Shown: piece by piece, positions 7,947 to 16,522 of the stretch
Layout: every line of letters begins with the position of its first letter
How positions within the stretch are numbered: position 1 is the stretch's first letter
Assembly (NCBI GenBank): GCA_017482205.1
Contig: JAFUNK010000013.1
Location: 1 to 64,000, forward strand
Direction: 5' to 3'
Origin: Lachnospiraceae bacterium
GTDB taxonomy: Bacteria; Bacillota; Clostridia; Lachnospirales; Lachnospiraceae
DNA: 64,000 nt
Translations under genes and position numbers: made by a program
The notes under the pieces: generated by a model
Database searches by the model: none
The model's input: only the letters and a program-made list of their open reading frames with translations
What the model was told of the DNA's origin: nothing

Positions 7947-8456
7947 ATGGATATCGCAGTTATTACAGAATATTTTACAAAATACGGAGCGGTGGCAATC
8001 TTTGTTATGGTTTTTCTGGAATATCTAAATTTACCGGGATTTCCCGCAGGAATTATTATGCCTCTGGCAGGCATATTTGCAAGGCAGGGAGCTATCAGCT
8101 TTCCGGTAGCGATGCTTTTAACCTTGGGGGCAGGGCTTTTGGGAAGCCTTATGCTTTACGGAGCAGGCTATCTGGGAGGAGACATGGTTTTGCGGTTTTA
8201 TACAAGAAAATTTCCCAAACAGAAACCGGTTATTGAAAAGCATATAGAGTGGCTAAGGGGAAAAGGCTGTATCGGTGTATTTACGGCAAAGCTTCTTCCC
8301 GCGGTCAGGACTTTGATTTCACTTCCGGCAGGAGCGATGAAAATGAATTTGTGGAAATATATCATAAGCTCTGCGGCAGGTATTTTTCTGTGGAATCTGG
8401 TGTTTATCGGAGCAGGATACTTCTTGGGTGATGCCGTGTTTACTTATCTTGGTTAA
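7947..8456 (+). CDS. DedA/VTT-family membrane protein
   Basis: A 169-residue integral membrane protein. It shows the DedA features FLEYLNLPGFPAGIIMPLAG near residues 25-44, the reentrant GAGLLGSLMLYGAGYLGG segment, and the second-half motif FTAKLLPAVRTLISLPAGAMKMN (about 110-132) with its conserved arginine. DedA proteins are polytopic membrane proteins, some of which flip undecaprenyl phosphate or phospholipids; the lipid used here is unknown. Start ATG 7947 follows GGAGGAG. It lies 72 bases before a GT4 glycosyltransferase, which suggests shared work on membrane glycolipids or wall precursors. Confidence 0.9.
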   Translation: MDIAVITEYFTKYGAVAIFVMVFLEYLNLPGFPAGIIMPLAGIFARQGAISFPVAMLLTLGAGLLGSLMLYGAGYLGGDMVLRFYTRKFPKQKPVIEKHIEWLRGKGCIGVFTAKLLPAVRTLISLPAGAMKMNLWKYIISSAAGIFLWNLVFIGAGYFLGDAVFTYLG

Positions 8457-8528
8457 AAACTGTGACAAAGTATGGAGATTGCAACTGAAGAAAAATATTT
8501 GAAAATATCTGAGTGAAAAGGAGATATC

Positions 8529-9770
8529 ATGAGAATTGCATTGATGACAAATAATTACTTACCCTTTGTGGGCGGGGTATCCATCAGTATTGAAAGACTG
8601 GCGGAGGGGCTTAAAAAAGAAGGACATGAGGTAGTAGTTTTTGCACCTTCCTATAAAGAATGTAAGGAAGAAGAAAGTACTGTCAGATATGCCGCACTGT
8701 ATACCGGTATTTGCGGCGGGGTATCCGTACCAATCCCCATCGACCCTCATATTGAGGCGGCATTTAAAGAAAAGCCAGTTGATATTATCCATGTACATCA
8801 TCCTATGCTAATAGGGAAAATGGCAGCGTATTTGTCAGCTAAGTACCGGGTGCCTTTAGTATATACCTATCATACACGATATGAGCAGTATGCCCATTAT
8901 GTATTACCGCGGAAGGTGTTGAACCATAGAAAAACAGTTTGTGTAACGGAAAAGTTAATAGCGGGCTATATGGCGCATTTTTTAAAGAAATGCCACTATG
9001 TATTTGTACCTACCAAAGGTATGGAAACGTATTTAACAGATAACTGCAACTATGATAAAGATAGGATTTCAACCCTGCCCACAGGACTTTCCCAAAACAG
9101 CTTTCTGATAGAAAAGAAAAAAGTACAGGAAATACATAAAAAATATGGGGCAGAAAACTGTCCCTTATTTATCAGTGTATCCAGGCTGGCAAAGGAAAAG
9201 AATATTCCGTTTTTGCTTAAAAGTATAAGCCGTTTTAAAGAAAAGTATCAAAAGCCTTTTAAAATGTTACTGGTAGGAGAAGGACCGGATAAAGAAATGC
9301 TAAGTGAACTGGCAAGCAATCTGGGGATTTCAGAGGAGATTGTTTTTACCGGAAAGATACCTAATGCAGAATTAAAGGACTATTACGGTGCGGCAGATGC
9401 TTTTGTATTTGCATCCAAGTCAGAAACCCAGGGAATTGTGTTATTGGAAGCCTTTGCAGCGGGAACACCGGCTGTCTGTGTAGAGGCAACTGGAATTTCG
9501 GATTTGTTAAAGGATAATAAAACCGGTTTTCTGGTAACGGAGGATACGGAACAGTTTGCGGATAAGTTAAAACAACTTGTAACACAGAATATGTTGAGAG
9601 AAAAAATGGCACAGGAAGCATTGCAGACGGCACAATGCTTTTCCCAAAACTATATTGCGAAGGAGGCGGTGAGACAATATAATAAAGTGGTAGCAGAATA
9701 TCACTGCGAGGCGGTTTTAGTGTATGACAAGAACAGATGGACAGAACAACCGTTGTCAGTAAAGTGGTAA
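8529..9770 (+). CDS. GT4-family glycosyltransferase, diacylglycerol glucosyltransferase-like
   Basis: A 413-residue GT-B enzyme. The N-terminal domain begins MRIALMTNNYLPFVGGVSIS, the acceptor-side Rossmann start of GT4, with VHVHHPMLIG further on. The C-terminal donor domain has FISVSRLAKEKN, LLVGEGPDKEML and the nucleotide-sugar motif SETQGIVLLEAFAAGTPAVC with its paired glutamates. The SETQG variant is common in 1,2-diacylglycerol 3-glucosyltransferases, which make membrane glucolipids and lipoteichoic acid anchors. Acceptor identity is inferred, not proven. Start ATG 8529 follows AAAAGGAGATATC. The response regulator starts 31 bases after its stop, so the two-component system may be co-transcribed. 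Confidence 0.85.
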   Translation: MRIALMTNNYLPFVGGVSISIERLAEGLKKEGHEVVVFAPSYKECKEEESTVRYAALYTGICGGVSVPIPIDPHIEAAFKEKPVDIIHVHHPMLIGKMAAYLSAKYRVPLVYTYHTRYEQYAHYVLPRKVLNHRKTVCVTEKLIAGYMAHFLKKCHYVFVPTKGMETYLTDNCNYDKDRISTLPTGLSQNSFLIEKKKVQEIHKKYGAENCPLFISVSRLAKEKNIPFLLKSISRFKEKYQKPFKMLLVGEGPDKEMLSELASNLGISEEIVFTGKIPNAELKDYYGAADAFVFASKSETQGIVLLEAFAAGTPAVCVEATGISDLLKDNKTGFLVTEDTEQFADKLKQLVTQNMLREKMAQEALQTAQCFSQNYIAKEAVRQYNKVVAEYHCEAVLVYDKNRWTEQPLSVKW

Positions 9771-9801
9771 GGTGACACAAAGCAAAAAGGAATGAAGAAA
9801 A

Positions 9802-10509
9802 TTGGAAAACAAATATAAAATTTTAATTGTAGAAGATGACAAGGAAATCAGGGAAGGTATTGAGATCTATTTAAAAAATCAGGGCTATGAGGTAGTACAG
9901 GCCGCAAACGGTAAGGAAGGTCTTTTAGCAGTGGAGGAAAACCACATTCATTTAGCCATTGTAGACATTATGATGCCGGTTATGGATGGTGTAACCATGT
10001 TGATGAAGCTTAGGGCAGAAGGAAAGGAATTTCCCGTCATTATGCTTTCAGCGAAGTCTGAGGAAGTGGATAAGATTTTAGGACTTAATATGGGAGCGGA
10101 CGACTATGTAACCAAACCCTTTACGCCTATGGAATTGTTAGCCAGAGTCAATTCCCACCTCCGCAGATATACCAAATATCTGCATGCAACAGGTGAGACC
10201 GAAAAGTCTCATATTTATACCATTGGCGGACTGGAGCTGAACGAAGAAACCGTGGAGGTTAGCGTAGATGGTAATCCGGTGAAAATGACGCCCATGGAGT
10301 TTAAGATTCTGCACCTTTTAATGAAAAATCCGGGACGGGTATTTTCAGCAGATGAAATTTACGAAAGAATCTGGAACGAAAAGGCAGTCAATACGGATAC
10401 CATTATGGTGCATGTGAGAAATATCAGGGAAAAAATAGAAATAGACCCCAAGAATCCCAAGTACTTAAAGGTAGTCTGGGGTGTTGGTTATAAGATTGAA
10501 AAGCAATAG
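9802..10509 (+). CDS. OmpR/PhoB-family response regulator
   Basis: A 235-residue protein. The receiver domain has the acidic pair EDD (11-13), phosphoacceptor D55 in IVDIMMPVMDG, and K in VTKPF. The winged-helix C-terminal domain shows MTPMEFKILHLLMKNPGRVF, DTIMVHVRNIREKIE and KYLKVVWGVGYKIE. The start is a TTG at 9802; an ATG 10 bases upstream is out of frame, and AAAAGGA lies at a suitable distance from the TTG. The histidine kinase follows after 63 bases and is its evident partner. It probably activates or represses envelope genes, perhaps including the upstream glycosyltransferase. Confidence 0.93.
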   Translation: MENKYKILIVEDDKEIREGIEIYLKNQGYEVVQAANGKEGLLAVEENHIHLAIVDIMMPVMDGVTMLMKLRAEGKEFPVIMLSAKSEEVDKILGLNMGADDYVTKPFTPMELLARVNSHLRRYTKYLHATGETEKSHIYTIGGLELNEETVEVSVDGNPVKMTPMEFKILHLLMKNPGRVFSADEIYERIWNEKAVNTDTIMVHVRNIREKIEIDPKNPKYLKVVWGVGYKIEKQ

Positions 10510-10572
10510 AAGAGGCCGGTATGCTCTTATTGATATGGTAAGAGGCATAAACAGCAAGAAGGAGTTAAATGT

Positions 10573-12816
10573 ATGAAAGAGAGACGTATACATAAAAGAG
10601 TCATATACTGGGTTCTTACTCTTATGATACCGCTTTTGGCAGCGGTGGCCATTATGAGTACCTACGGCTATGTGAAAAAACAGGCAGTAGAGAATTATGA
10701 AAATCCCATAGAGACAGAAGAAAATATTAAGAACTATTTTAAAGGCAATTATGTTTTATACAAGAGTCTGTATGAAAAGGTAAGTGGTGTAAGCATCGGA
10801 TATGCAGATTTATACTATCAGGACATGGAAAGTATTCTGGGTGAAGATTATGAATACTATACGTCCCATAGTCAGGCAGAACTGGATTTGTTCAAAAGCC
10901 GTATCGATGATGCAATAATAGAAGCGGCAGAACGGGAATTTAGTGCTTACAGTGAAATTCTGGATTATTATATCGAAGATACAAACAGCGGTATTGTGAT
11001 TAGTAATACTCAAAAGGATATTATAAACAATACAGACGGATATGTATTCAGGATTGAAATTGTATATGATGAAAAGGGAAACGCTTTTATCGGAGACATA
11101 AAAGCAGAGAATACTGAAAAAGTAAGAAAGTATGCAACGGATTTAGTTCTTGTCAAAAATAAATTTTTAAAAGATTTTGTAGAAAAATATATCAATGTGG
11201 AAGATGATGTGATACACCGTTTTCAACAATATGGAACGGGACCTGTCAATTGTCGTATTGTTTACGGTGTGACAAATGAAGTCTGGCAGCAATATCAGGC
11301 AGCCGGTTTGCGGGTTTATAGTTTCGGAGGGCTTTTTTCCACTGTTTATCACGACTATATGGCAACAGATGTGCTGGCTTATATTATGTGGGCATTTGTA
11401 GCAGTGGCACTCTTGGCATTATATCTGCCTCTCGCCAAATTGAATAAGAAGCCTTATAGCGAAGGTTTTTGGGGGAAAATTCCGGTAGAAATTCTGGCTT
11501 GTGCTATTACATGTGTAATGGCTTTGGCTTCAGAAATCAGATTTTCTATTGTAAAGCTTTTAGAAGGGCATGCGGCGGATGCACTCTATGAGTGGGCAGG
11601 ACTTCCCGATAAAAGCATGGCAACCTTTTTGGTGTGGAGTGGACATTTCCTGCTTTTATATTGTATCTTTTTACTGGCATGGTTTTGCGGTCTGGGTCTA
11701 AGAGTTTTTAGAGAAAAAGGTTTTAAGGATTACGTAAAAGAAAACTGGCTTTTCTATCGTTTCTGTGCTTTTTGTAAGCGACAGGTTTCTAAAGCATTTG
11801 AAGCATTGGAGCATATAGATGTTACTAGGAGTGCGAAGAAAACCATTTTAAAAATAGTGCTGGTGAATGCGTTAATCTTAATGATAATCAGCAGCATGTG
11901 GTTAGGTGGCTGGGGCTTTGTGGTAGTATATTCCTTCCTGTTGTATTTCGGAATGAAACTATACGTAAGCAAATTACAGACAAAGTATAATGTGCTGCTT
12001 CAAAAGATAGAGAAGGTTTCAGAAGGAAATCTCTCGGTGGACATGACGGAGGATTTGGGAATTTTTAACCCTATGAAAGAAAAACTTTCTCTTATTCAGA
12101 CGGGCTTCCGCAATGCGGTGGAAAAAGAGGTACAGAGTCAACGTATGAAAACCGAGCTGATTACCAATGTATCCCACGATTTAAAAACACCGCTGACAGC
12201 CATTATTACCTATGTGGATTTGTTGAAAGAGGAAAATCTTTCCGAAGAAAAGCGCAAAGAATATCTGGATACCTTAGAGAGAAAATCCCTGCGTTTAAAA
12301 GTTTTAATTGAGGATTTGTTTGAGGTTAGCAAAGCAAACAGTGGGAATGTAATCCTGAATTATATGGATGTGGATATTTGCAATTTAGTAAAACAGGTAC
12401 GTTGCGAACTGGCGGATAAGTTAGAACAGGCTGATTTGGATGTACGAATAGAACTGCCGGATAAAAAAGTTATGTTATCTTTGGACAGTCAGAAAACCTA
12501 TCGGATTTATGAAAATCTGTTTTCCAACATTGCAAAATACTCCATGCCGGGTACGAGGGTATATGTGCAGGGTGTTCTGACAGATAACGAAATCAGTATT
12601 TCCTTAAAAAATATTTCGGCACAGGAGATTATGGTCAATGCTTCTGAACTTGTAGAGCGGTTTGTGCGAGGCGACGAGTCCCGAAATACAGAAGGAAGCG
12701 GTTTGGGACTCGCTATTGCAAAGAGTTTTGTAGAATTACAGGGTGGTAAGTTTATCTTGGAATGTGATGGGGATTTGTTTAAGGTAACTACGGTTTTTCC
12801 CGTGAAGAGCATATAA
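10573..12816 (+). CDS. Large membrane histidine kinase
   Basis: A 747-residue sensor kinase. One membrane helix lies near residues 12-31, then an extracytoplasmic region of about 230 residues, then several hydrophobic helices between about 270 and 455. A HAMP-like linker (EKVSEGNLSVDM) precedes the H-box ITNVSHDLKTPL with phospho-acceptor H535. The ATPase has a NLFSNIAKYS N-box and the GSGLGLAIAKSFVELQGG box. The N-box carries I and Y where HA(V/I)KY is usual, a common Lachnospiraceae variant. Ribosome binding site AAGGAG precedes ATG 10573. It pairs with the response regulator just upstream. The signal is unknown. Confidence 0.9.
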   Translation: MKERRIHKRVIYWVLTLMIPLLAAVAIMSTYGYVKKQAVENYENPIETEENIKNYFKGNYVLYKSLYEKVSGVSIGYADLYYQDMESILGEDYEYYTSHSQAELDLFKSRIDDAIIEAAEREFSAYSEILDYYIEDTNSGIVISNTQKDIINNTDGYVFRIEIVYDEKGNAFIGDIKAENTEKVRKYATDLVLVKNKFLKDFVEKYINVEDDVIHRFQQYGTGPVNCRIVYGVTNEVWQQYQAAGLRVYSFGGLFSTVYHDYMATDVLAYIMWAFVAVALLALYLPLAKLNKKPYSEGFWGKIPVEILACAITCVMALASEIRFSIVKLLEGHAADALYEWAGLPDKSMATFLVWSGHFLLLYCIFLLAWFCGLGLRVFREKGFKDYVKENWLFYRFCAFCKRQVSKAFEALEHIDVTRSAKKTILKIVLVNALILMIISSMWLGGWGFVVVYSFLLYFGMKLYVSKLQTKYNVLLQKIEKVSEGNLSVDMTEDLGIFNPMKEKLSLIQTGFRNAVEKEVQSQRMKTELITNVSHDLKTPLTAIITYVDLLKEENLSEEKRKEYLDTLERKSLRLKVLIEDLFEVSKANSGNVILNYMDVDICNLVKQVRCELADKLEQADLDVRIELPDKKVMLSLDSQKTYRIYENLFSNIAKYSMPGTRVYVQGVLTDNEISISLKNISAQEIMVNASELVERFVRGDESRNTEGSGLGLAIAKSFVELQGGKFILECDGDLFKVTTVFPVKSI

Positions 12817-12836
12817 GGAGAGCGACAAACTGACAT

Positions 12837-12864
12837 TTATATTTGTTGCTTAATACAAATATAA
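12837..12864. terminator. Hairpin between convergent kinase and HEPN-like genes
   Basis: TTATATTTGT at 12837-12846 and ACAAATATAA at 12855-12864, perfect 10-bp stem and 8-base loop. It overlaps the last codons of the minus-strand gene. It is AT-rich and weak but could act in both directions. Confidence 0.45.
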
Positions 12865-13335
12865 CAATATAAGGAATATTGCTATTATAAATAATGCTAA
12901 AAATAATGCTACGAATATTGATTTTACAAATTGTTTTGTATCAGATTCATTACCTTCCAATTCGTGAGAATCTGCGGTAGAATGAGGAACTGATTGATAA
13001 TGTTCTTTTTGAATAGAGTCCTGATACAATAATGAAAGAGGGTCAGTCTGTTCCATAATTCGGGAATAGAAGTGTTCTAACCAAATAATATCATTTTGAG
13101 TAAGATGGACGTTATTATATGAATCAGGTTCATGAACAAGGCAGTTACGCATCCTGCGCAACTTCTTTAGATATTTAAAATCATCATTCCAGCCGGGAAC
13201 AGTTAAATGCCCTTGAATGTTAGTTTGCATTTGAACAATATATGTGGAAATACCGATATTGCTTGATAAAGTTTGCTTGCATAATATATCCAGTTTTTTG
13301 TACGCTTCTAAAAATTGTAAAATAGTATTGTCCAT
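12850..13335 (-). CDS. Membrane-anchored HEPN-like protein
   Basis: A 161-residue protein with a helical soluble N-terminal part (1-100), a polar linker and a single C-terminal membrane helix (about 138-160). The soluble part holds LRRMRNCLVHEP, where R63-N-x-x-x-H68 fits the RX4-6H catalytic motif of HEPN ribonuclease folds. HEPN domains are found in toxins, CRISPR RNases and abortive-infection proteins, but some relatives are non-catalytic. Its gene lies 17 bases after the LysR stop, with AGGAGTTATCTC before the ATG, so it is probably co-transcribed with that regulator. No nearby antitoxin-like nucleotidyltransferase is seen. Function unknown; RNase activity is a hypothesis from the motif. 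Confidence 0.55.
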   Translation of the reverse strand: MDNTILQFLEAYKKLDILCKQTLSSNIGISTYIVQMQTNIQGHLTVPGWNDDFKYLKKLRRMRNCLVHEPDSYNNVHLTQNDIIWLEHFYSRIMEQTDPLSLLYQDSIQKEHYQSVPHSTADSHELEGNESDTKQFVKSIFVALFLALFIIAIFLILLYLY

Positions 13336-13352
13336 GAGATAACTCCTAAAAA

Positions 13353-14297
13353 TTATTTTTCGGTAAGCATTAAAAATTTTTCCATGGCATTAGTAGGATT
13401 TGTCTGCTTTTTGTAGGCAAATCCTATTTTCCTTTTTGGGATAGGATCAGCCATGGGAAAAGGAATCAGAGTACCATCTGATAATTCTTTTTCTACAAAA
13501 TTGCTGATAACACAGGCAACGCCCATACCGATTTTCGCAAATTCAATCAGTAAATCCATAGTGGTGACTTCCAACTGTTGTTCGGGGGTAATATCTCTCA
13601 GTAATAAGTATTTTTCTACGTACTGACGGGTAATGTTCTTTTTATCCAACAAAAGAAGTGTGGACTGGGAGAGCAGGTTAGAGAAATTCATGTCTTCCGA
13701 TGTCATGAAATGTCTCCGGTCGTTACTGTCTGAAACCTCTTTCTGCACACGTTCCTTTAAATGTTCCATATATTCTTTGGTAGTCACAAACATATCCTGG
13801 ATTTCTTCCACGGGAGTAAAACATAAATCCCCCATACGGTCACTTTCACCTACCAAACCGATGTCTAACTTACCGCTTTCCAATGCAGCAATGGTCTCCA
13901 AAGAAGACTGACAGTAAATAGAGAGCTTCACATGAGGATTTTCTCTGATATAAGTCTGTAAATAGGGCAGAAGCATATACTTACAAAGTGTGGTACTGAC
14001 ACCAATAGAAAGTTGCCCCACACCCAATTGCTGATTTTTCAAAAGCTGGGCTTCACCCTGATTTATAGCATGAAAAGCAGTCTCAATCTGCTTAAAAAGC
14101 AATTCCCCTTCAGGAGTCAGTTTCACCCCTCGTGAACTCCTTAAAAACAAGGTAGTAGACAAATTACTCTCCAACTTAGAAATAGCCTTAGAAATCGCCG
14201 GCTGTGAAATAAATAAATTCCTCGCCGCCCCCGAAATATTCCCACAGCTCGCCACCTCATAAAAAATATGATATAAATTCAAATTCTGCTGATTCAT
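13353..14297 (-). CDS. LysR-family transcriptional regulator, probable leuCD regulator
   Basis: A 314-residue LTTR. The N-terminal helix-turn-helix (about 1-60) reads NLYHIFYEVASCGNISGAAR with SQPAISKAISKLESNLS and the usual TTLFLRSSRGVKLTPEG wing. The periplasmic-binding-like effector domain follows (about 90-300; KLDIGLVGES, ATMD-like TTMDLLIEFAKIGMGVACV). It is divergent from leuC with about 350 bases between the starts, the usual geometry for an LTTR controlling its neighbour. Ribosome binding site AAAGGAG lies before the ATG. The link to leucine synthesis is inferred from position; the effector may be a 2-isopropylmalate-type intermediate. Confidence 0.9.
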   Translation of the reverse strand: MNQQNLNLYHIFYEVASCGNISGAARNLFISQPAISKAISKLESNLSTTLFLRSSRGVKLTPEGELLFKQIETAFHAINQGEAQLLKNQQLGVGQLSIGVSTTLCKYMLLPYLQTYIRENPHVKLSIYCQSSLETIAALESGKLDIGLVGESDRMGDLCFTPVEEIQDMFVTTKEYMEHLKERVQKEVSDSNDRRHFMTSEDMNFSNLLSQSTLLLLDKKNITRQYVEKYLLLRDITPEQQLEVTTMDLLIEFAKIGMGVACVISNFVEKELSDGTLIPFPMADPIPKRKIGFAYKKQTNPTNAMEKFLMLTEK

Positions 14298-14387
14298 GGT
14301 TTCATGCTCCTTTTATGTATGTTTGAACAGGTGATTTAAACTGGTTAACCTTATCATAACGTTCAATCCCGCTACCACAACGCCTTT

Positions 14388-14552
14388 TATGGTAAGGTGC
14401 CTGGCTAACGATAAATTATTCTGTCAGAGACACTTTGGAAACGTCGGTACTTAGGCGGTGTATTTAACCGCCTTATGTACCGTTACGTTTTCAACTAGCG
14501 AGAGCGCGTCCCGGATAGAATAATTTATCGTTATACCACCCACCATACCATA
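14388..14552 (+). ncRNA. Structured element A: long-stem RNA or MITE with conserved core
   Basis: Basal stem: 14388-14399 with 14541-14552 (one mismatch) and a perfect 17-bp pair 14406-14422 / 14517-14533. Inside, GAC 14429-14431 faces GTCC 14508-14511. A central hairpin has AAACGT-CGGTAC on the left (to 14450), TTA, GGCGGT/ACCGCC with loop GTATTTA, then GTACCG-TT-ACGTTT (14477-14490) with a TT bulge. An AGC-GAGA-GC unit lies at 14497-14505. The same core recurs at 46580-46674 inside a stem of unrelated sequence. No ORF is present. It lies between the divergent LysR and leuC genes, upstream of the leuC promoter. The family is not recognised. Confidence 0.7.
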
Positions 14553-14586
14553 ACTCCAAATAATAGTAAATATAAATTATATATAT

Positions 14587-14615
14587 TTGAAGAATACACC
14601 AACTTGTGATAGAAT
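14587..14615 (+). promoter_or_regulatory. leuC promoter
   Basis: TTGAAG at 14587-14592, 17-base spacer, TAGAAT at 14610-14615. The start point would be near 14622, leaving a short leader before the ribosome binding site CGGAGG at 14636-14641. The -35 is imperfect, as expected for an activator-dependent LTTR target. Confidence 0.6.
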
Positions 14616-14649
14616 AGTTTCAAATGAAAGTTTTTCGGAGGATTTATTT

Positions 14650-15909
14650 ATGGGAATGACAATGACACAAAAGATACTGGCTGCCCATGCAGGGCTTGAA
14701 AGCGTAGAAGCAGGCCAGCTTATCGAAGCAGATTTGGATTTGGTACTGGGTAACGATATTACCAGTCCCGTTGCGATTAAAGAAATGGAAAAGATGCAGG
14801 TAGACGGTGTGTTCCATAAAGACAAGATTGCTCTTGTACCGGACCACTTTGTACCTAACAAGGATATTAAATCCGCAGAACATTGCAAATGCGTAAGAGA
14901 ATTTGCACGCAAAAACGACATTACCAACTACTTTGAAGTAGGTGAAATGGGTATTGAACATGCACTGTTGCCTGAAAAAGGTCTGACTGTAGCAGGCGAT
15001 GTGATTATCGGTGCAGATTCCCATACCTGTACCTATGGTGCGCTTGGTGCATTCTCAACCGGTGTCGGCAGTACGGATATGGCAGCCGGCATGGCTACCG
15101 GTAAGGCATGGTTTAAAGTACCTTCTGCACTTAAGTTTACTTTAACAGGCAAGCCTTCCAAATGGGTATCCGGTAAGGACGTAATTTTACATATTATTGG
15201 TATGATTGGTGTGGACGGTGCCCTTTACAAATCCCTTGAATTTGTAGGTGACGGTATTGCAAACCTTACGATGGATGACCGTTTCACCATTGCTAATATG
15301 GCAATTGAAGCCGGTGCAAAGAACGGTATTTTCCCCGTTGATGCTTTGGCAGAAGAATATATGAAAGAGCACTCAAACCGTGCTTACAAGATTTACGAAG
15401 CAGATGAAGATGCGGTATACGATGCAGAGTACACCATTGACTTGGCAACCTTAAAATCTACCGTAGCATTTCCTCATCTGCCTGAAAACACCCATACGCT
15501 GGATGAAATTGAGGATATCGCTATCGACCAGGTAGTTATCGGTTCCTGTACCAACGGTCGTCTGGATGACTTACGCATTGCGGCAGAGGTATTAAAGGGA
15601 CGTCACGTGGCAAAGGGTATGCGTTGTATTATTATTCCTGCAACACAGAAGATTTACATGGATGCCATGGAAGAAGGGTTACTTAAAATCTTTATTGAAG
15701 CAGGTGCAGTAGTCAGTACACCTACCTGTGGCCCCTGCCTTGGCGGTTATATGGGTATTCTTGCAGAAGGCGAGCGTTGTGTATCCACCACAAACCGTAA
15801 CTTTGTAGGACGTATGGGTCATGTAAAATCCGAAATTTACTTGGCAAGCCCTGCAGTAGCGGCAGCAAGTGCCATTACCGGTAAGATTTCCGGTCCCGAC
15901 GAACTGTAA
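14650..15909 (+). CDS. leuC: 3-isopropylmalate dehydratase large subunit (HacA/LeuC type)
   Basis: A 419-residue aconitase-family large subunit that, with LeuD, isomerises 2-isopropylmalate to 3-isopropylmalate in leucine synthesis. The cytoplasmic [4Fe-4S] cluster ligands are seen in GSCTNGR and in [26 protein letters not shown] is the substrate-binding segment. The length near 420 residues and the separate small subunit mark the archaeal/Clostridia-type form rather than the longer proteobacterial LeuC. ATG 14650 is chosen over an upstream in-frame start at 14587 because CGGAGG lies 8 bases before it and 14587 is inside the -35 box. leuD follows after 80 bases. Confidence 0.95.
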   Translation: MGMTMTQKILAAHAGLESVEAGQLIEADLDLVLGNDITSPVAIKEMEKMQVDGVFHKDKIALVPDHFVPNKDIKSAEHCKCVREFARKNDITNYFEVGEMGIEHALLPEKGLTVAGDVIIGADSHTCTYGALGAFSTGVGSTDMAAGMATGKAWFKVPSALKFTLTGKPSKWVSGKDVILHIIGMIGVDGALYKSLEFVGDGIANLTMDDRFTIANMAIEAGAKNGIFPVDALAEEYMKEHSNRAYKIYEADEDAVYDAEYTIDLATLKSTVAFPHLPENTHTLDEIEDIAIDQVVIGSCTNGRLDDLRIAAEVLKGRHVAKGMRCIIIPATQKIYMDAMEEGLLKIFIEAGAVVSTPTCGPCLGGYMGILAEGERCVSTTNRNFVGRMGHVKSEIYLASPAVAAASAITGKISGPDEL

Positions 15910-15989
15910 TTACAAAGATTAAGAAATTGGTTTAAGATAAAATATTGTTGCGACTCAAATTGTTGTAATGAAAAGATTGAGAGGTAATT

Positions 15990-16475
15990 ATGAAAGCAAA
16001 AGGTTTAGTTTTTAAATACGGAGACAATGTAGATACAGACGTTATCATTCCTGCAAGATACTTAAATTCCTCAGACCCTGCGGAACTGGCATTACACTGC
16101 ATGGAAGATATCGACAAGGATTTTGTAAAGAATGTAAAGAAGGGGGACATTATCGTAGCTGACAAAAACTTTGGTTGCGGTTCTTCCAGAGAGCATGCCC
16201 CCATCGCTATTAAGGCTGCCGGAGTCAGCTGTGTTATTGCAGATACCTTTGCACGTATCTTTTACCGCAACGCCATCAACATCGGACTTCCCATCATTGA
16301 GTGTCCCGAAGCGGCTGCTGGTATTGCAGCTGGAGATGAAGTTGAAGTAGACTTTGATTCCGGTGTTATCACCAACGTAACCAAAGGCACTTCCTTTAAG
16401 GGGCAGGCATTCCCTCCCTTTATGCAGAAGATTATTGCGGCAGAAGGATTGATTAACTATATCAATAATAAGTAG
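15990..16475 (+). CDS. leuD: 3-isopropylmalate dehydratase small subunit
   Basis: A 161-residue swivel-domain subunit that partners LeuC. It begins [20 protein letters not shown], and the [12 protein letters not shown] motif (about 57-68) is the family signature that forms part of the active site. The [17 protein letters not shown] segment is also conserved. The short length is that of the HacB/archaeal-type LeuD. GAGAGGTAATT precedes the ATG. Together with leuC it forms a two-gene operon; leuA and leuB are not in this window. Confidence 0.95.
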   Translation: MKAKGLVFKYGDNVDTDVIIPARYLNSSDPAELALHCMEDIDKDFVKNVKKGDIIVADKNFGCGSSREHAPIAIKAAGVSCVIADTFARIFYRNAINIGLPIIECPEAAAGIAAGDEVEVDFDSGVITNVTKGTSFKGQAFPPFMQKIIAAEGLINYINNK

Positions 16476-16522
16476 TGGAATCACTGCAACCGTCATAGGA
16501 AAAATGGGAGAAAAAGGTCCGA

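Noticed and set aside
7901-8236. 111-codon frame overlapping the DedA gene
   Set aside because: It is an overlapping-frame shadow of the DedA gene (7947-8456), which has the ribosome binding site and domain match.
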